From Petrimonas mucosa (GTDB taxonomy: Bacteria; Bacteroidota; Bacteroidia; Bacteroidales; Dysgonomonadaceae): a stretch of DNA of 64,000 bases. How positions within the stretch are numbered: the stretch's first letter is position 1; the number at the start of each line of letters is the position of its first letter. The DNA lies in NCBI RefSeq assembly GCF_900095795.1, contig NZ_LT608328.1, positions 606,001 to 670,000 on the forward strand, given 5' to 3'. A program made the translations under genes and the position numbers. Positions 1-7,965 of the stretch are shown one piece after another. Under the pieces are notes generated by a model, which worked only from the letters and a program-made list of their open reading frames with translations, was not told the DNA's origin and ran no database searches.

Positions 1-765
1 CTTTGCCAGGCCTGCTCCGGGATTGGCCTGCTTCATGAAGTTCTCCCCGATGAGGAAACCGAGGTATCCCGCCTTGCGAAGCGCCGTCACCGTTTCCGGA
101 TTTGAGATCCCGCTTTCCGATACCCGGACGGCATCCTTTGGCAACAATCGGGCCATCTTGCTGGATTTTTCCAGATCGGTCACGAAGCTGCCGAGGTTCC
201 GGTTGTTGACACCGATGATGTCGTTTTCAGGCGCAATATGTCCGGTCTCCCGTTCGTCGTGAAGCTCCAGCAGCACCTCCAATCCCAGCTGCTTTGCAAA
301 CCGTGTAAGCCGGAAGCTCTCCTCTACTGTAAGTGCCGCTGCGATCAGCAGGATGGCACTGGCTCCCGCCAACCGGGCCTGCAGGATCTGATACTCATCC
401 ACGATAAACTCCTTGCGCATCACCGGGATCGATGCCTGGGCTGCCACCTGTTGCAGGTCGTCCAGCCTGCCTCCAAAATAGGCGAGGTCGGTCAGCACCG
501 ACAGTGCAGCAGCTCCGGCTTTCTCATACCCTCCGGTCACCTCCACCGCATCGGCATGTTGATTTATCCACCCCTTGCTCGGCGATCGGCGTTTGAACTC
601 AGCGATGATTCCCGTATCGGATCGGAGTAAAGCCTCCTTCAGTGAGTAGACGGGTAGGGAGCAATCTGCCACCTGTCGTTCCAGGCTGGTGTATGATATA
701 CTCCTCTTTTGCCTCTCTATTTCGTATCGCTTGTGGGCGATGATTTCATTCAAGATATCTCTCAT
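1..765 (-). CDS. trpC: Indole-3-glycerol phosphate synthase (3' end outside window)
   Basis: The minus-strand frame opens at ATG 765 (MRDILNEIIAHKRYE) and stays open to base 1, giving 255 codons. This is close to the usual ~260 residues, so only a few residues are missing. TrpC closes the ring of carboxyphenylaminodeoxyribulose phosphate to form indole-3-glycerol phosphate in the cytoplasm. Visible family features are EFKRRSPSKG (phosphate/substrate-binding Lys), SVLTDLAYFGG, the RKEFIVDEYQI catalytic-Lys strand, GVNNRNLGSF and VSESGI near the end. It follows trpD by 11 bp in the same operon. The identification rests on these (beta/alpha)8-barrel motifs and the operon context. Confidence 0.95.
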   Translation of the reverse strand, partial: MRDILNEIIAHKRYEIERQKRSISYTSLERQVADCSLPVYSLKEALLRSDTGIIAEFKRRSPSKGWINQHADAVEVTGGYEKAGAAALSVLTDLAYFGGRLDDLQQVAAQASIPVMRKEFIVDEYQILQARLAGASAILLIAAALTVEESFRLTRFAKQLGLEVLLELHDERETGHIAPENDIIGVNNRNLGSFVTDLEKSSKMARLLPKDAVRVSESGISNPETVTALRKAGYLGFLIGENFMKQANPGAGLAK

Positions 766-776
766 GTGGGTTTCTC

Positions 777-1772
777 TTATCCGTTAACTTCGATAAACCG
801 TTTGAGTGCATTCAACGCCTTTTTTCCGTACAACGACTCCCGTGCTATCCCGATACACTCCGCGATCGGTTTCTCCGGTTCGATGATCTGAATGGCGAAT
901 GCGGCATTGGCTACAACCACCTCCATCTGGGCCCGCGTTGCCGTGCAGTTGAGCACCTTGTTGAAGAGGGAGACCGCCTCGTCGATTGTCTCTCCTCCAA
1001 AGATTTCAGCCTCTGTTACCCTGCTGAACCCCAGCTCTTCGGGCATGAAAAGCTGTTCGCCCCGGTTGGTGATCACCTTGAACTGCCCCGTAAGCGAAAT
1101 CTCATCGTAGCCATCCAGGCTGTGAACGATGCCGAACTTTTTACGGCTCGCCTGATAGATATAACTGTAGAGACGCGCCATCGAGAGGTCGTAAACCCCC
1201 AGCAGCTGGTACTCCGGATCTGACGGGTTGATGAGTGGGCCGAGCACGTTGAAGAAATTTCTTACACCCAGACTTTTTCTCACCGGTGCCACCGCCTTGA
1301 GTGCCGGGCTGAAGAGCGGGGCATGAAGGTAGGCGATGTTGGAATGTTCGATGCTTCTTTTCAGGATATTTATGTCGGTGGTGAATCTGATCCCCTGCCG
1401 CTCCATGGCGTTGCTCGATCCGCTGACCGATGTTGATCCGTAATTTCCGTGTTTCACAACGGGATATCCGGCGCCGGCAACCACAAAACAGGCAGATGTG
1501 GAGATGTTGAAGGTGTTTTTCCCGTCGCCCCCGGTTCCGACAATATCGATGGCCCCGTACTCTTTCAGCTCTACCGGCACCCTCATCTCCACCAGTGCCT
1601 CACGGAATCCGAGCACCTCCTCTACCGAGATGCTGCGCATCAGAAAGATTGTGATCAGGGCAGAGACCTGTGTGTCGGGCAGCTCTCCCCTTACGATGGC
1701 CATAAGCAGTTCGCGCGCTTCGTTGCGGCTCAGGTACTGGTACTCCAGTAACTTGACAAGTATATGTTTCAT
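777..1772 (-). CDS. trpD: Anthranilate phosphoribosyltransferase
   Basis: A 331-residue protein of normal TrpD length. It transfers phosphoribose from PRPP to anthranilate, the second step of tryptophan synthesis. The PRPP-binding glycine loop VGTGGDGKNTFNIST lies near residues 78-92, followed by KHGNYGSTSVSGS near 108-120. A short N-terminal helical domain precedes them. The ATG at 1772 overlaps the stop codon of trpG by 4 bp, which suggests translational coupling. TrpC follows 11 bp downstream. The motifs and position within a trp operon make the assignment secure. Confidence 0.97.
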   Translation of the reverse strand: MKHILVKLLEYQYLSRNEARELLMAIVRGELPDTQVSALITIFLMRSISVEEVLGFREALVEMRVPVELKEYGAIDIVGTGGDGKNTFNISTSACFVVAGAGYPVVKHGNYGSTSVSGSSNAMERQGIRFTTDINILKRSIEHSNIAYLHAPLFSPALKAVAPVRKSLGVRNFFNVLGPLINPSDPEYQLLGVYDLSMARLYSYIYQASRKKFGIVHSLDGYDEISLTGQFKVITNRGEQLFMPEELGFSRVTEAEIFGGETIDEAVSLFNKVLNCTATRAQMEVVVANAAFAIQIIEPEKPIAECIGIARESLYGKKALNALKRFIEVNG

Positions 1773-2335
1773 TTTTCCAGGAAATTTTTTACGATTGTTG
1801 TTCCCAATGGGGTAAGGACCGATTCCGGATGGAACTGGACGCCGTGGATATCCAGGCTCTTATGTCTGATTGCCATGATCTTTCCCGACTCGTCCCGGGC
1901 CGTCACCTCCAGTTCGGATGGGAAATGGTTGTCCGATACGATCCAGGAGTGGTAGCGACCGACCTCTATCCGCTCCGGGAGTTCGTTGAAAATATAATCG
2001 GGGGCGACTATACTGATGGGGGTCTGTACGCCGTGGTGCACCAGGGGAGTGTTCTCGAGGATGGCTCCGAACGACAGACCAATCGCCTGGTGACCCAGAC
2101 AGACGCCCAGTATGCTTTTCAGATGCGCATACTGCCGGATCAGGGGCAGCAGGTCACCCGCCTCCTCCGGAATTCCCGGTCCGGGAGATAGGATAATCTT
2201 GTCGTAGTTGACCACCTCCTCCAGATCGATCTTGTCGTTCCGGATGACGTCGATATCGGTGTAGCCCAATGTGCGGACGACATGACGCAGGTTGTAGGTG
2301 AAGGAGTCGTAGTTGTCGAATATCAATATTTTCAT
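1769..2335 (-). CDS. trpG: Anthranilate synthase component II (glutamine amidotransferase)
   Basis: A 188-residue stand-alone class I glutamine amidotransferase that supplies ammonia to TrpE. The nucleophile is Cys79 in GVCLGHQ and the other triad members are His169 and Glu171 in FHPES. The oxyanion-loop motif SPGPGIPEEAG is near residue 50. The gene lies 24 bp after trpE and overlaps trpD by 4 bp. Similar domains occur in PabA, and one subunit may serve both folate and tryptophan synthesis, but its place between trpE and trpD argues for TrpG. Confidence 0.96.
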   Translation of the reverse strand: MKILIFDNYDSFTYNLRHVVRTLGYTDIDVIRNDKIDLEEVVNYDKIILSPGPGIPEEAGDLLPLIRQYAHLKSILGVCLGHQAIGLSFGAILENTPLVHHGVQTPISIVAPDYIFNELPERIEVGRYHSWIVSDNHFPSELEVTARDESGKIMAIRHKSLDIHGVQFHPESVLTPLGTTIVKNFLEK

Positions 2336-2359
2336 CTTCTTGATCTGTTCTGTTAAACG

Positions 2360-3766
2360 TCATGCATTGTTCAGCTTCCCTGCCAGGTCGATCGCCTTCT
2401 TGAGGGCTCCCAGCTTGTTGTTGACCTCCCGGAGTTCATTCTCGGGAACGCTCTGTGATACGATTCCTGCACCGGCCTGGTACCAGAGCTGGTTGTTCCG
2501 GCTCACAAAGGTGCGGATGGTGATCGCCTGATTGATATCGCCGTTGAAACCGATAAACCCGATACAGCCCCCGTATGCCCCGCGGTTGTGCTCTTCGATC
2601 TCCGAGATCAGTTGCATCGCCCTCACCTTGGGTGCTCCCGAGAGGGTCCCGGCGGGGAAGGTGTCGAAAAAGGCCTGGATGGGATGGACGCCCTCATCGA
2701 GCGTTCCGCTTACACGTGAGACCAGGTGGATGACGTGCGAGTAATACTGCACCTGCCGGTAAAAATCGAGCTTGACCCTTTGGGCGTTCCGGCTCAGGTC
2801 GTTCCGGGCCAGGTCGACCAGCATCACGTGTTCGGCATTCTCTTTGGGGTCGTTTTTGAGGCGTTCGGTCGCCCGGGCATCCTCCTGAATGTTCCCTGTA
2901 CGTTTGGCCGTTCCGGCAATCGGATCGATGCTGATTGTCCTGCCGGTAATCCGGCAATGGGTCTCGGGCGACGAGCCGAAGATGCGGAAGCCGCCAAAGT
3001 CGAAGTAGAAGAGATAGGGTGAGGGATTGATGGTACGCAAGGCGCGGTAAACCTTGAAATCATCGCCCGAGAACTCCTGCACGAAACGGCGGGAGAGAAC
3101 GATCTGGAACAGATCGCCCCGATAACAGTGATCGATCCCCTGCCTTACATGCTCTATGAACTGCTCGTCGGTAATGGGACTCGATTCCCGGCCGTGGATA
3201 AAGAAGTCGTACGATGCGAAATTCCTGGCATTGATCCGGTTCTCCAGTATATGGAGGGAGCTCTCTTCGCCATCGGAAAGCAGTTCGATCAGCAGCAGTT
3301 CGTCGCTCTGGTGGTTGAAGACCATCAGGTATTTGTAGAGGATATACCTCATATCGGGTGCGTCGTTGCGCTCCTCGGTACTCTCCTTGATGTTGATCCC
3401 CTCGGTATACTTCACACAGTTGAAGGTGGTATAGCCGAAAAGTCCCGTTAGGGATGCATTGTCGCCCTGGATCCGGAAATTGCTGATAAAGCTGCTCAAT
3501 GCCGCTGATATGGTAACCTCTTCCGATATACGGGTATTGACGGTTCTGCCGTCGGGATAGCTTTCGATACACTCGCCCCGGTTAATGTCGATGCAGGCAA
3601 TCGGTTTCAGTCCGATATAGGATGTGCTGTTCTCGTTGGCGTGATAATCGGAGCTTTCGAGCAGAGCCGACTGGGGAAAGGCGTCACGGACCTTCAGGTA
3701 GAGGCTTACCGGCGTATGGAGGTCGCCCATCACCTTTTTGCAGTTCGTTGTATAAGCGTATGACAT
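2360..3766 (-). CDS. trpE: Anthranilate synthase component I
   Basis: A chorismate-utilising enzyme of 468 residues from ATG 3766. It makes anthranilate from chorismate with ammonia from TrpG. The C-terminal chorismate-binding half contains DPIAGTAKRTG, ENAEHVMLVDLARNDLSR, GTLSGAPKVRAMQLI and YGGCIGFIGF. The N-terminal LLESSDYH segment is the region that binds feedback tryptophan in characterised TrpE proteins. A GTG at 3805 overlaps the trpB stop codon and would add 13 residues. I prefer the ATG because the product then begins directly with the conserved YTTNCKKVMGDLHTPVSLYLKVRD stretch, but the GTG cannot be excluded. Confidence 0.95.
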   Translation of the reverse strand: MSYAYTTNCKKVMGDLHTPVSLYLKVRDAFPQSALLESSDYHANENSTSYIGLKPIACIDINRGECIESYPDGRTVNTRISEEVTISAALSSFISNFRIQGDNASLTGLFGYTTFNCVKYTEGINIKESTEERNDAPDMRYILYKYLMVFNHQSDELLLIELLSDGEESSLHILENRINARNFASYDFFIHGRESSPITDEQFIEHVRQGIDHCYRGDLFQIVLSRRFVQEFSGDDFKVYRALRTINPSPYLFYFDFGGFRIFGSSPETHCRITGRTISIDPIAGTAKRTGNIQEDARATERLKNDPKENAEHVMLVDLARNDLSRNAQRVKLDFYRQVQYYSHVIHLVSRVSGTLDEGVHPIQAFFDTFPAGTLSGAPKVRAMQLISEIEEHNRGAYGGCIGFIGFNGDINQAITIRTFVSRNNQLWYQAGAGIVSQSVPENELREVNNKLGALKKAIDLAGKLNNA

Positions 3767-3801
3767 GGCTGTTGTTTTTTTCAATTTTAATCCTTCTTCA
3801 C

Positions 3802-4992
3802 TCACTCTATAATATCGTTGATCTTGAAATAGGTCTCCAGGTCCTTGTCGCCTCGACCCGACAGGGTGAGGACAACCAGATCGCCCTGGTTGAACCGGAT
3901 CTTGTCGAGGGCAGCTATCGCATGGGCCGATTCCAGGGCAGGAATGATCCCTTCGTTTCGGGTGAGTGCAAGACCTGCCCGCAGTGCTTCGTCGTCGTTG
4001 ACGGCAACCACCTTTGCCCGTCTGGTTTTAGCCAGATGGGCGTGGATGGGACCGATACCCGGATAGTCCAGTCCTGCCGAGATGGAATAGGGTTCGGTGA
4101 TCTGCCCGTCTTCGGTCTGCATCACCAATGTTTTGCATCCATGGATGATCCCTTCGGTGCCGATCTGGATGGTGGCGGCAGACTCTCCGCTGTGGATCCC
4201 CTTGCCGCCCGCTTCGGCCAGCACGATCTTCACTCTCTCCTCAGCAAGGAAGTGGTAGATGGTTCCGGCGGCGTTGCTGCCTCCGCCCACGCACGCAACA
4301 AGGTAATCGGGAGAGGGACGGTTCTCCTTTTCCATCAGTTGCCTGCCGATCTCTTCACTGATGACCGACTGCAGTCGGGCCACCATGTCGGGGTAGGGGT
4401 GCGGTCCTACGGTGGAGCCGATGATGTAGTGGGTGTTTGCGGGGTTGCAGCACCAGTCGCGTATCGCCTCGTTGGTAGCATCCTTCAGCGTCATGTTTCC
4501 CGAGGTGACCGGGACGACCGTCGCGCCCAGCATCTCCATCTTTCTGACGTTGACCGCTTGTCGCTCCACATCGGTCTTGCCCATATATACGATACACTCC
4601 ATCTGCATCAGCGCACAGACGGTGGCGGTTGCCACACCATGCTGTCCGGCGCCGGTTTCGGCGATGATCCTGCTTTTCCCCAGTTGTTTGGCGACGAGGA
4701 TCTGGCCGATGGTGTTGTTGATCTTGTGTGCCCCGGTGTGGTTCAGGTCCTCCCGCTTGAGGTAGACACGGCAACCGTGCCTGGCGGAGAGGTAGCCGGA
4801 GAGGTAGAGCGGAGACGGCCTGCCCACATAATCCCTCAGCAGCCGGTTGAACTCCTCCCTGAAGGCGTCGCTTTCCAGGATCTCCAGGTAGGAGTCCTGC
4901 AGTTCGGTGACGCAGCGGTGAAGAATTTCGGGGATATAGGCCCCGCCGAATTCACCGTAAAATCCCGATTTATCCACTGAAAATTTTTGCAT
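3802..4992 (-). CDS. trpB: Tryptophan synthase beta chain
   Basis: A 396-residue PLP enzyme that condenses indole with serine. The Schiff-base lysine is Lys90 in LNHTGAHKINN, and the phosphate-binding loop GGGSNAAG is near residue 236. Length and motifs match the TrpB1 type that pairs with TrpA. It is the first structural gene after the attenuator, and trpE begins at or just after its stop. TrpA is not in the window and probably lies beyond base 1 after trpC. The start ATG at 4992 gives MQKFSVDKSGFYGEFGGAYIPE, the expected N-terminus. Confidence 0.97.
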   Translation of the reverse strand: MQKFSVDKSGFYGEFGGAYIPEILHRCVTELQDSYLEILESDAFREEFNRLLRDYVGRPSPLYLSGYLSARHGCRVYLKREDLNHTGAHKINNTIGQILVAKQLGKSRIIAETGAGQHGVATATVCALMQMECIVYMGKTDVERQAVNVRKMEMLGATVVPVTSGNMTLKDATNEAIRDWCCNPANTHYIIGSTVGPHPYPDMVARLQSVISEEIGRQLMEKENRPSPDYLVACVGGGSNAAGTIYHFLAEERVKIVLAEAGGKGIHSGESAATIQIGTEGIIHGCKTLVMQTEDGQITEPYSISAGLDYPGIGPIHAHLAKTRRAKVVAVNDDEALRAGLALTRNEGIIPALESAHAIAALDKIRFNQGDLVVLTLSGRGDKDLETYFKINDIIE

Positions 4993-5019
4993 ATCCTGTT
5001 GTTTTTGTCAATTCCAACG

Positions 5020-5049
5020 AAAAAAGCCTGTCGCAGGTGCGACAGGCTT
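5020..5049 (-). terminator. Attenuator terminator hairpin of the trp operon
   Basis: On the minus strand a perfect 12-bp stem reads AAGCCTGTCGCA, then a 2-nt centre, then its complement, followed at once by TTTTTT. This is an intrinsic terminator located between the leader peptide stop (5095) and the trpB start (4992). Its position in front of the structural genes makes it an attenuator and not the end of another unit. I did not find a convincing antiterminator pairing by eye; an RNA fold of 5000-5165 would test for one. Confidence 0.9.
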
Positions 5050-5094
5050 CTCTATATTGTTGCTCATTCTTGCTGATAGATACGACTGCTTCCC

Positions 5095-5154
5095 TTACGA
5101 CCGGTCGGGTAGTAAGTGACGCCACCAATATCTGTTTGCAAGTGAAGTGTACAT
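5095..5154 (-). CDS. trpL: trp operon leader peptide with tandem Trp codons
   Basis: A 19-codon reading frame on the minus strand encodes MYTSLANRYWWRHLLPDRS followed by TAA. Two consecutive TGG codons lie at positions 10-11. It begins about 19 bp after the -7 promoter element and ends 45 bp before the terminator hairpin. In the classical attenuation mechanism, ribosome stalling at the Trp codons when charged tRNA-Trp is scarce prevents terminator formation. The frame, the WW pair, the promoter and the terminator are visible; the mechanism is inferred from this arrangement. Confidence 0.88.
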   Translation of the reverse strand: MYTSLANRYWWRHLLPDRS

Positions 5155-5172
5155 TTTCGTCTTATTTTGCTG

Positions 5173-5202
5173 CAAATGTAGGATGAAAAAAATAAAATGC
5201 AA
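5173..5202 (-). promoter_or_regulatory. trp operon promoter, Bacteroidota sigma type
   Basis: On the minus strand TTG (5202-5200) is followed after 19 bp by TACATTTG (5180-5173), matching the Bacteroidota TTG-N19-TAnnTTTG pattern. Transcription would start a few bases before the leader peptide ATG at 5154. Confidence 0.8.
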
Positions 5203-5241
5203 TATGTTTTTAAAAATTTAACATTTTTAATATTTGGGTGG

Positions 5242-5280
5242 CAGCTACTGGCAAGATGATGGGTCTTATGCCCGTAGCTG
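5242..5280. repeat. Imperfect inverted repeat between divergent genes
   Basis: CAGCTAC-t-GGCA (5242-5253) pairs with TGCC-c-GTAGCTG (5269-5280), giving 11 bp with one internal mismatch and a 15-nt loop. It lies upstream of both divergent promoters, so it may be an operator or a remnant hairpin. No T-run follows on the plus strand. Confidence 0.5.
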
Positions 5281-5353
5281 TAGGTGGAGCCACGGATGCC
5301 GGTATGTAGGAGAGGGTGTCGCTTTGTTTTTGTAGCTAAAAAGTCGTTTCTTT

Positions 5354-5377
5354 GTCCTGCTCAAAGTCCTGCTCAAA
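5354..5377 (+). repeat. Tandem 12-bp duplication
   Basis: GTCCTGCTCAAA occurs twice head to tail with no mismatch, 43 bp before the GH2 start codon. It may be a slippage duplication and could alter expression of the gene that follows. Confidence 0.7.
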
Positions 5378-5420
5378 GCCTGGCGATTATTTCCAACAAA
5401 CAACATAAGATCACTTTTTT

Positions 5421-7913
5421 ATGAGAAAAGCTCAACTTCTAACAATACTTTTGCTTCTGGCAGCGGTTTTCGCTGCCGGAGCACAACCAAGAAGAGAGAT
5501 TACCCTAAAAAAGGGGTGGCTCTTTTCCCGCGAAGATAATCCGGCCGCAGCTCAATCCGGGTTCAATGATGGCAACTGGCAATCGGTGACGGTTCCACAC
5601 GATTGGGCCATTTACGGCCCGTTCGACAAGTCGAACGATATCCACCGGATGGCTATCGTTCAGGACGGACAGACCACTGCTATTGAACATTACGGCCGGA
5701 CAGGGGGATTGCCCTTTACCGGTGCAGGATGGTACCGGAACCGGTTTACCATCCCCGGCTTTACCGGCGGGAAGCGGGTCCATCTCCTGTTCGACGGGGC
5801 GATGAGCAATGCCCGGGTTTATGTAAACGGCAGGGAGGTAGGTTACTGGCCCAACGGATACAACAGTTTTTATTTCGATATTACAGACTTTGTTCATGAG
5901 GAGGGGAGGGAGAACCTGTTGGCTGTCCGGCTCGAAAATTTTGAAGAGCAGTCGCGCTGGTACCCGGGTGCAGGGCTTTACCGCAATGTACACCTGATTG
6001 TTACGGAGAAAACATATATACCTATCTGGGGAAGCTACGTCACTACTCCCGTTGTGACCCCCGGTTTTGCACGGGTGAATGTCCGTACGCGCGTGGAGAG
6101 TGCCGGCGGGGGGACCTTGAAGCTGGTCACTCAGATCAGGGATGAGACGCAGCAGACAGTCGCTACTGCAGAGAGCACTCTCTCGGAAAGCGATATGGGC
6201 CAGTTCTCACAGGAGCTGGTCGTTGAAAATCCCCGGTTGTGGGACATCAAACAGCCGAACCTCTATACAGCGGTATCCCGGCTGTATGAAGATGGTCGGC
6301 TGGTGGATGAGTACTGCACCCCTTTCGGAATCCGGACCCTGGAGATCAGGCCCGACGAGGGATTCTTTCTCAACGGCAGAGAGGTCAAGTTCAAGGGTGT
6401 CTGTCTCCATCACGACTTGGGACCGCTGGGTGCTGCCGTCAATGAGGCGGCCATCCGTCGCCAGATACGTACCATGCAGGATATGGGTGCCAATGCGATC
6501 CGCACCTCCCACAACATGCCCGCACCCGAATTTGTCCGGATTGCCGATGAGATGGGGATGATGCTGATGGTGGAGAGCTTCGACGAATGGGCCATCCCGA
6601 AGGTGAAAAATGGGTACAACCGCTATTTCAAGTCGTGGGCGGAGAGGGATCTGGTCAACCTGTTGCACCACTACCGGAACAATCCCAGTGTGGTGATGTG
6701 GTGTATCGGCAATGAGGTGGAGGAGCAGAGCCATAAGCATGGTTCGCGGGTGGCGAGATTCCTGCAGGATATCTGTCACCGGGAGGATCCGACGCGTCCG
6801 GTAACCAACGGGATGGACCGGCCCGATCAGGTACTTTCCAACCATATGGCGGCGATGATGGAGGTCCCGGGATTCAACTACCGGCCCTTCCGTTACCGGG
6901 AGGCGTATGACCGCCTGCCACAACAGATCATACTGGGCAGTGAGACCGCCTCCACCCTCAGTTCGCGCGGGGTATACAAGTTTCCGGTAGTGCGGAGGTC
7001 GATGGCCCAGTACGATGACCACCAGGCGTCATCGTACGACGTGGAGCACTGCAGCTGGTCGAATCTGCCAGAGGACGATTTCATCCAGCACGATGAGTTA
7101 CCCTATACCATCGGTGAGTTTATCTGGACAGGCATCGACTACCTGGGCGAGCCCACCCCCTACTACAGCGCCTGGCCCAGCCACAGCTCCCTCTTTGGGG
7201 CGGTGGATCTGGCAGGTATCCCCAAGGATCGTTTCTATCTCTACCGCAGTCACTGGAACAGCGACGCGGAGACCCTCCATATCCTGCCCCACTGGAACTG
7301 GAAGGGACGTGAAGGGGAGGTGACACCTATCTTTGTCTATACCAGTTACCCGTCGGCCGAACTCTTCATCAACGGGAAGAGTCAGGGTCTCCGCACGAAG
7401 GATCTCTCCGTACCACTCGAAGGGAGCGATTCGGCCGAAGCACGGAAAAGGTTAGAACGGCAGAAACGGTACCGGCTGATGTGGATGGATACCCGCTATG
7501 AGCCGGGGACGGTAAGGGTGGTGGCTTACGATAACGATGGGAAGGCGGTTGCAGAGAAAGAGATACATACTGCCGGAAAGCCGCACCGTATTGTGCTGGA
7601 GGCCGATCGCCGCGAGATCGATGGCGACGGTGAGGATATTGCCTTCGTGAATGTGAAGCTCGTGGACAAGGCTGGCAATTTCTGTCCCACGGATGACCGG
7701 GAGATCAGCTTCACGGTGAAGGGTGCCGGCAGATTCAAGGCGGTCGCCAATGGAAATCCGGCCAGCCTGGAGTCGTTCCAGCTTCCCCGGATGAAGCTCT
7801 TCAGCGGCCAGCTCACAGCCTTGGTGCAGGCAGGAGAAGAGTCCGGGACTCTTGTGTTGGAAGCAAAGGCGGAAGGGGTTCGCAGCGGCCGGGTCGAGAT
7901 TCGGGTAAAATAG
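5421..7913 (+). CDS. Secreted glycoside hydrolase family 2 protein (beta-galactosidase-like)
   Basis: An 830-residue protein with an N-terminal signal peptide (residues 1-21, ending AFAAGAQ) and the GH2 layout. The sugar-binding jelly roll comes first (GWLFSREDN, PHDWAIYGPF, VYVNGREVGYWPNGYNSFYFDITDFV), then an immunoglobulin-like domain, then a TIM barrel from about residue 305. The acid/base is Glu432 in CIGNEVEE and the nucleophile is Glu508 in GSETAST. A C-terminal all-beta extension (about 620-830) follows, as in many Bacteroidetes GH2 enzymes. It probably acts in the periplasm or at the cell surface. Beta-galactosidase is the commonest activity, but beta-glucuronidase or beta-mannosidase cannot be excluded from motifs alone. 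It stands alone, without SusC/D beside it. Confidence 0.88.
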   Translation: MRKAQLLTILLLLAAVFAAGAQPRREITLKKGWLFSREDNPAAAQSGFNDGNWQSVTVPHDWAIYGPFDKSNDIHRMAIVQDGQTTAIEHYGRTGGLPFTGAGWYRNRFTIPGFTGGKRVHLLFDGAMSNARVYVNGREVGYWPNGYNSFYFDITDFVHEEGRENLLAVRLENFEEQSRWYPGAGLYRNVHLIVTEKTYIPIWGSYVTTPVVTPGFARVNVRTRVESAGGGTLKLVTQIRDETQQTVATAESTLSESDMGQFSQELVVENPRLWDIKQPNLYTAVSRLYEDGRLVDEYCTPFGIRTLEIRPDEGFFLNGREVKFKGVCLHHDLGPLGAAVNEAAIRRQIRTMQDMGANAIRTSHNMPAPEFVRIADEMGMMLMVESFDEWAIPKVKNGYNRYFKSWAERDLVNLLHHYRNNPSVVMWCIGNEVEEQSHKHGSRVARFLQDICHREDPTRPVTNGMDRPDQVLSNHMAAMMEVPGFNYRPFRYREAYDRLPQQIILGSETASTLSSRGVYKFPVVRRSMAQYDDHQASSYDVEHCSWSNLPEDDFIQHDELPYTIGEFIWTGIDYLGEPTPYYSAWPSHSSLFGAVDLAGIPKDRFYLYRSHWNSDAETLHILPHWNWKGREGEVTPIFVYTSYPSAELFINGKSQGLRTKDLSVPLEGSDSAEARKRLERQKRYRLMWMDTRYEPGTVRVVAYDNDGKAVAEKEIHTAGKPHRIVLEADRREIDGDGEDIAFVNVKLVDKAGNFCPTDDREISFTVKGAGRFKAVANGNPASLESFQLPRMKLFSGQLTALVQAGEESGTLVLEAKAEGVRSGRVEIRVK

Positions 7914-7938
7914 GTTTCGGGCAGAATGGAATATTGCA

Positions 7939-7946
7939 TACCTTTG
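7939..7946 (+). promoter_or_regulatory. -7 element of the rlmD promoter
   Basis: TACCTTTG matches TAnnTTTG and lies 20 bp before the rlmD ATG. A weak TTTC at 7915-7918, 20 bp upstream, could serve as the -33 element. Confidence 0.6.
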
Positions 7947-7965
7947 CACATTCAATAAATGAACC

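Larger units (their letters stand above)
5203..5420. other. Intergenic region between the divergent trp operon and GH2 gene
   Basis: No coding sequence is visible here. The region holds an A/T-rich stretch, an imperfect inverted repeat (5242-5280) and a perfect tandem 12-mer duplication (5354-5377). I saw no clean TAnnTTTG element for the GH2 gene; the nearest TTTG strings lack the TA. Confidence 0.6.

Noticed and set aside
3767..3805. GTG start of trpE overlapping the trpB stop
   Set aside because: Possible, but the ATG at 3766 places the start next to the conserved TrpE N-terminus; noted as an alternative only.
3622..4980. A 452-codon open frame antisense to trpB
   Set aside because: It mirrors a well-supported trpB gene, shows no protein-like motifs and arises from codon bias on the other strand.
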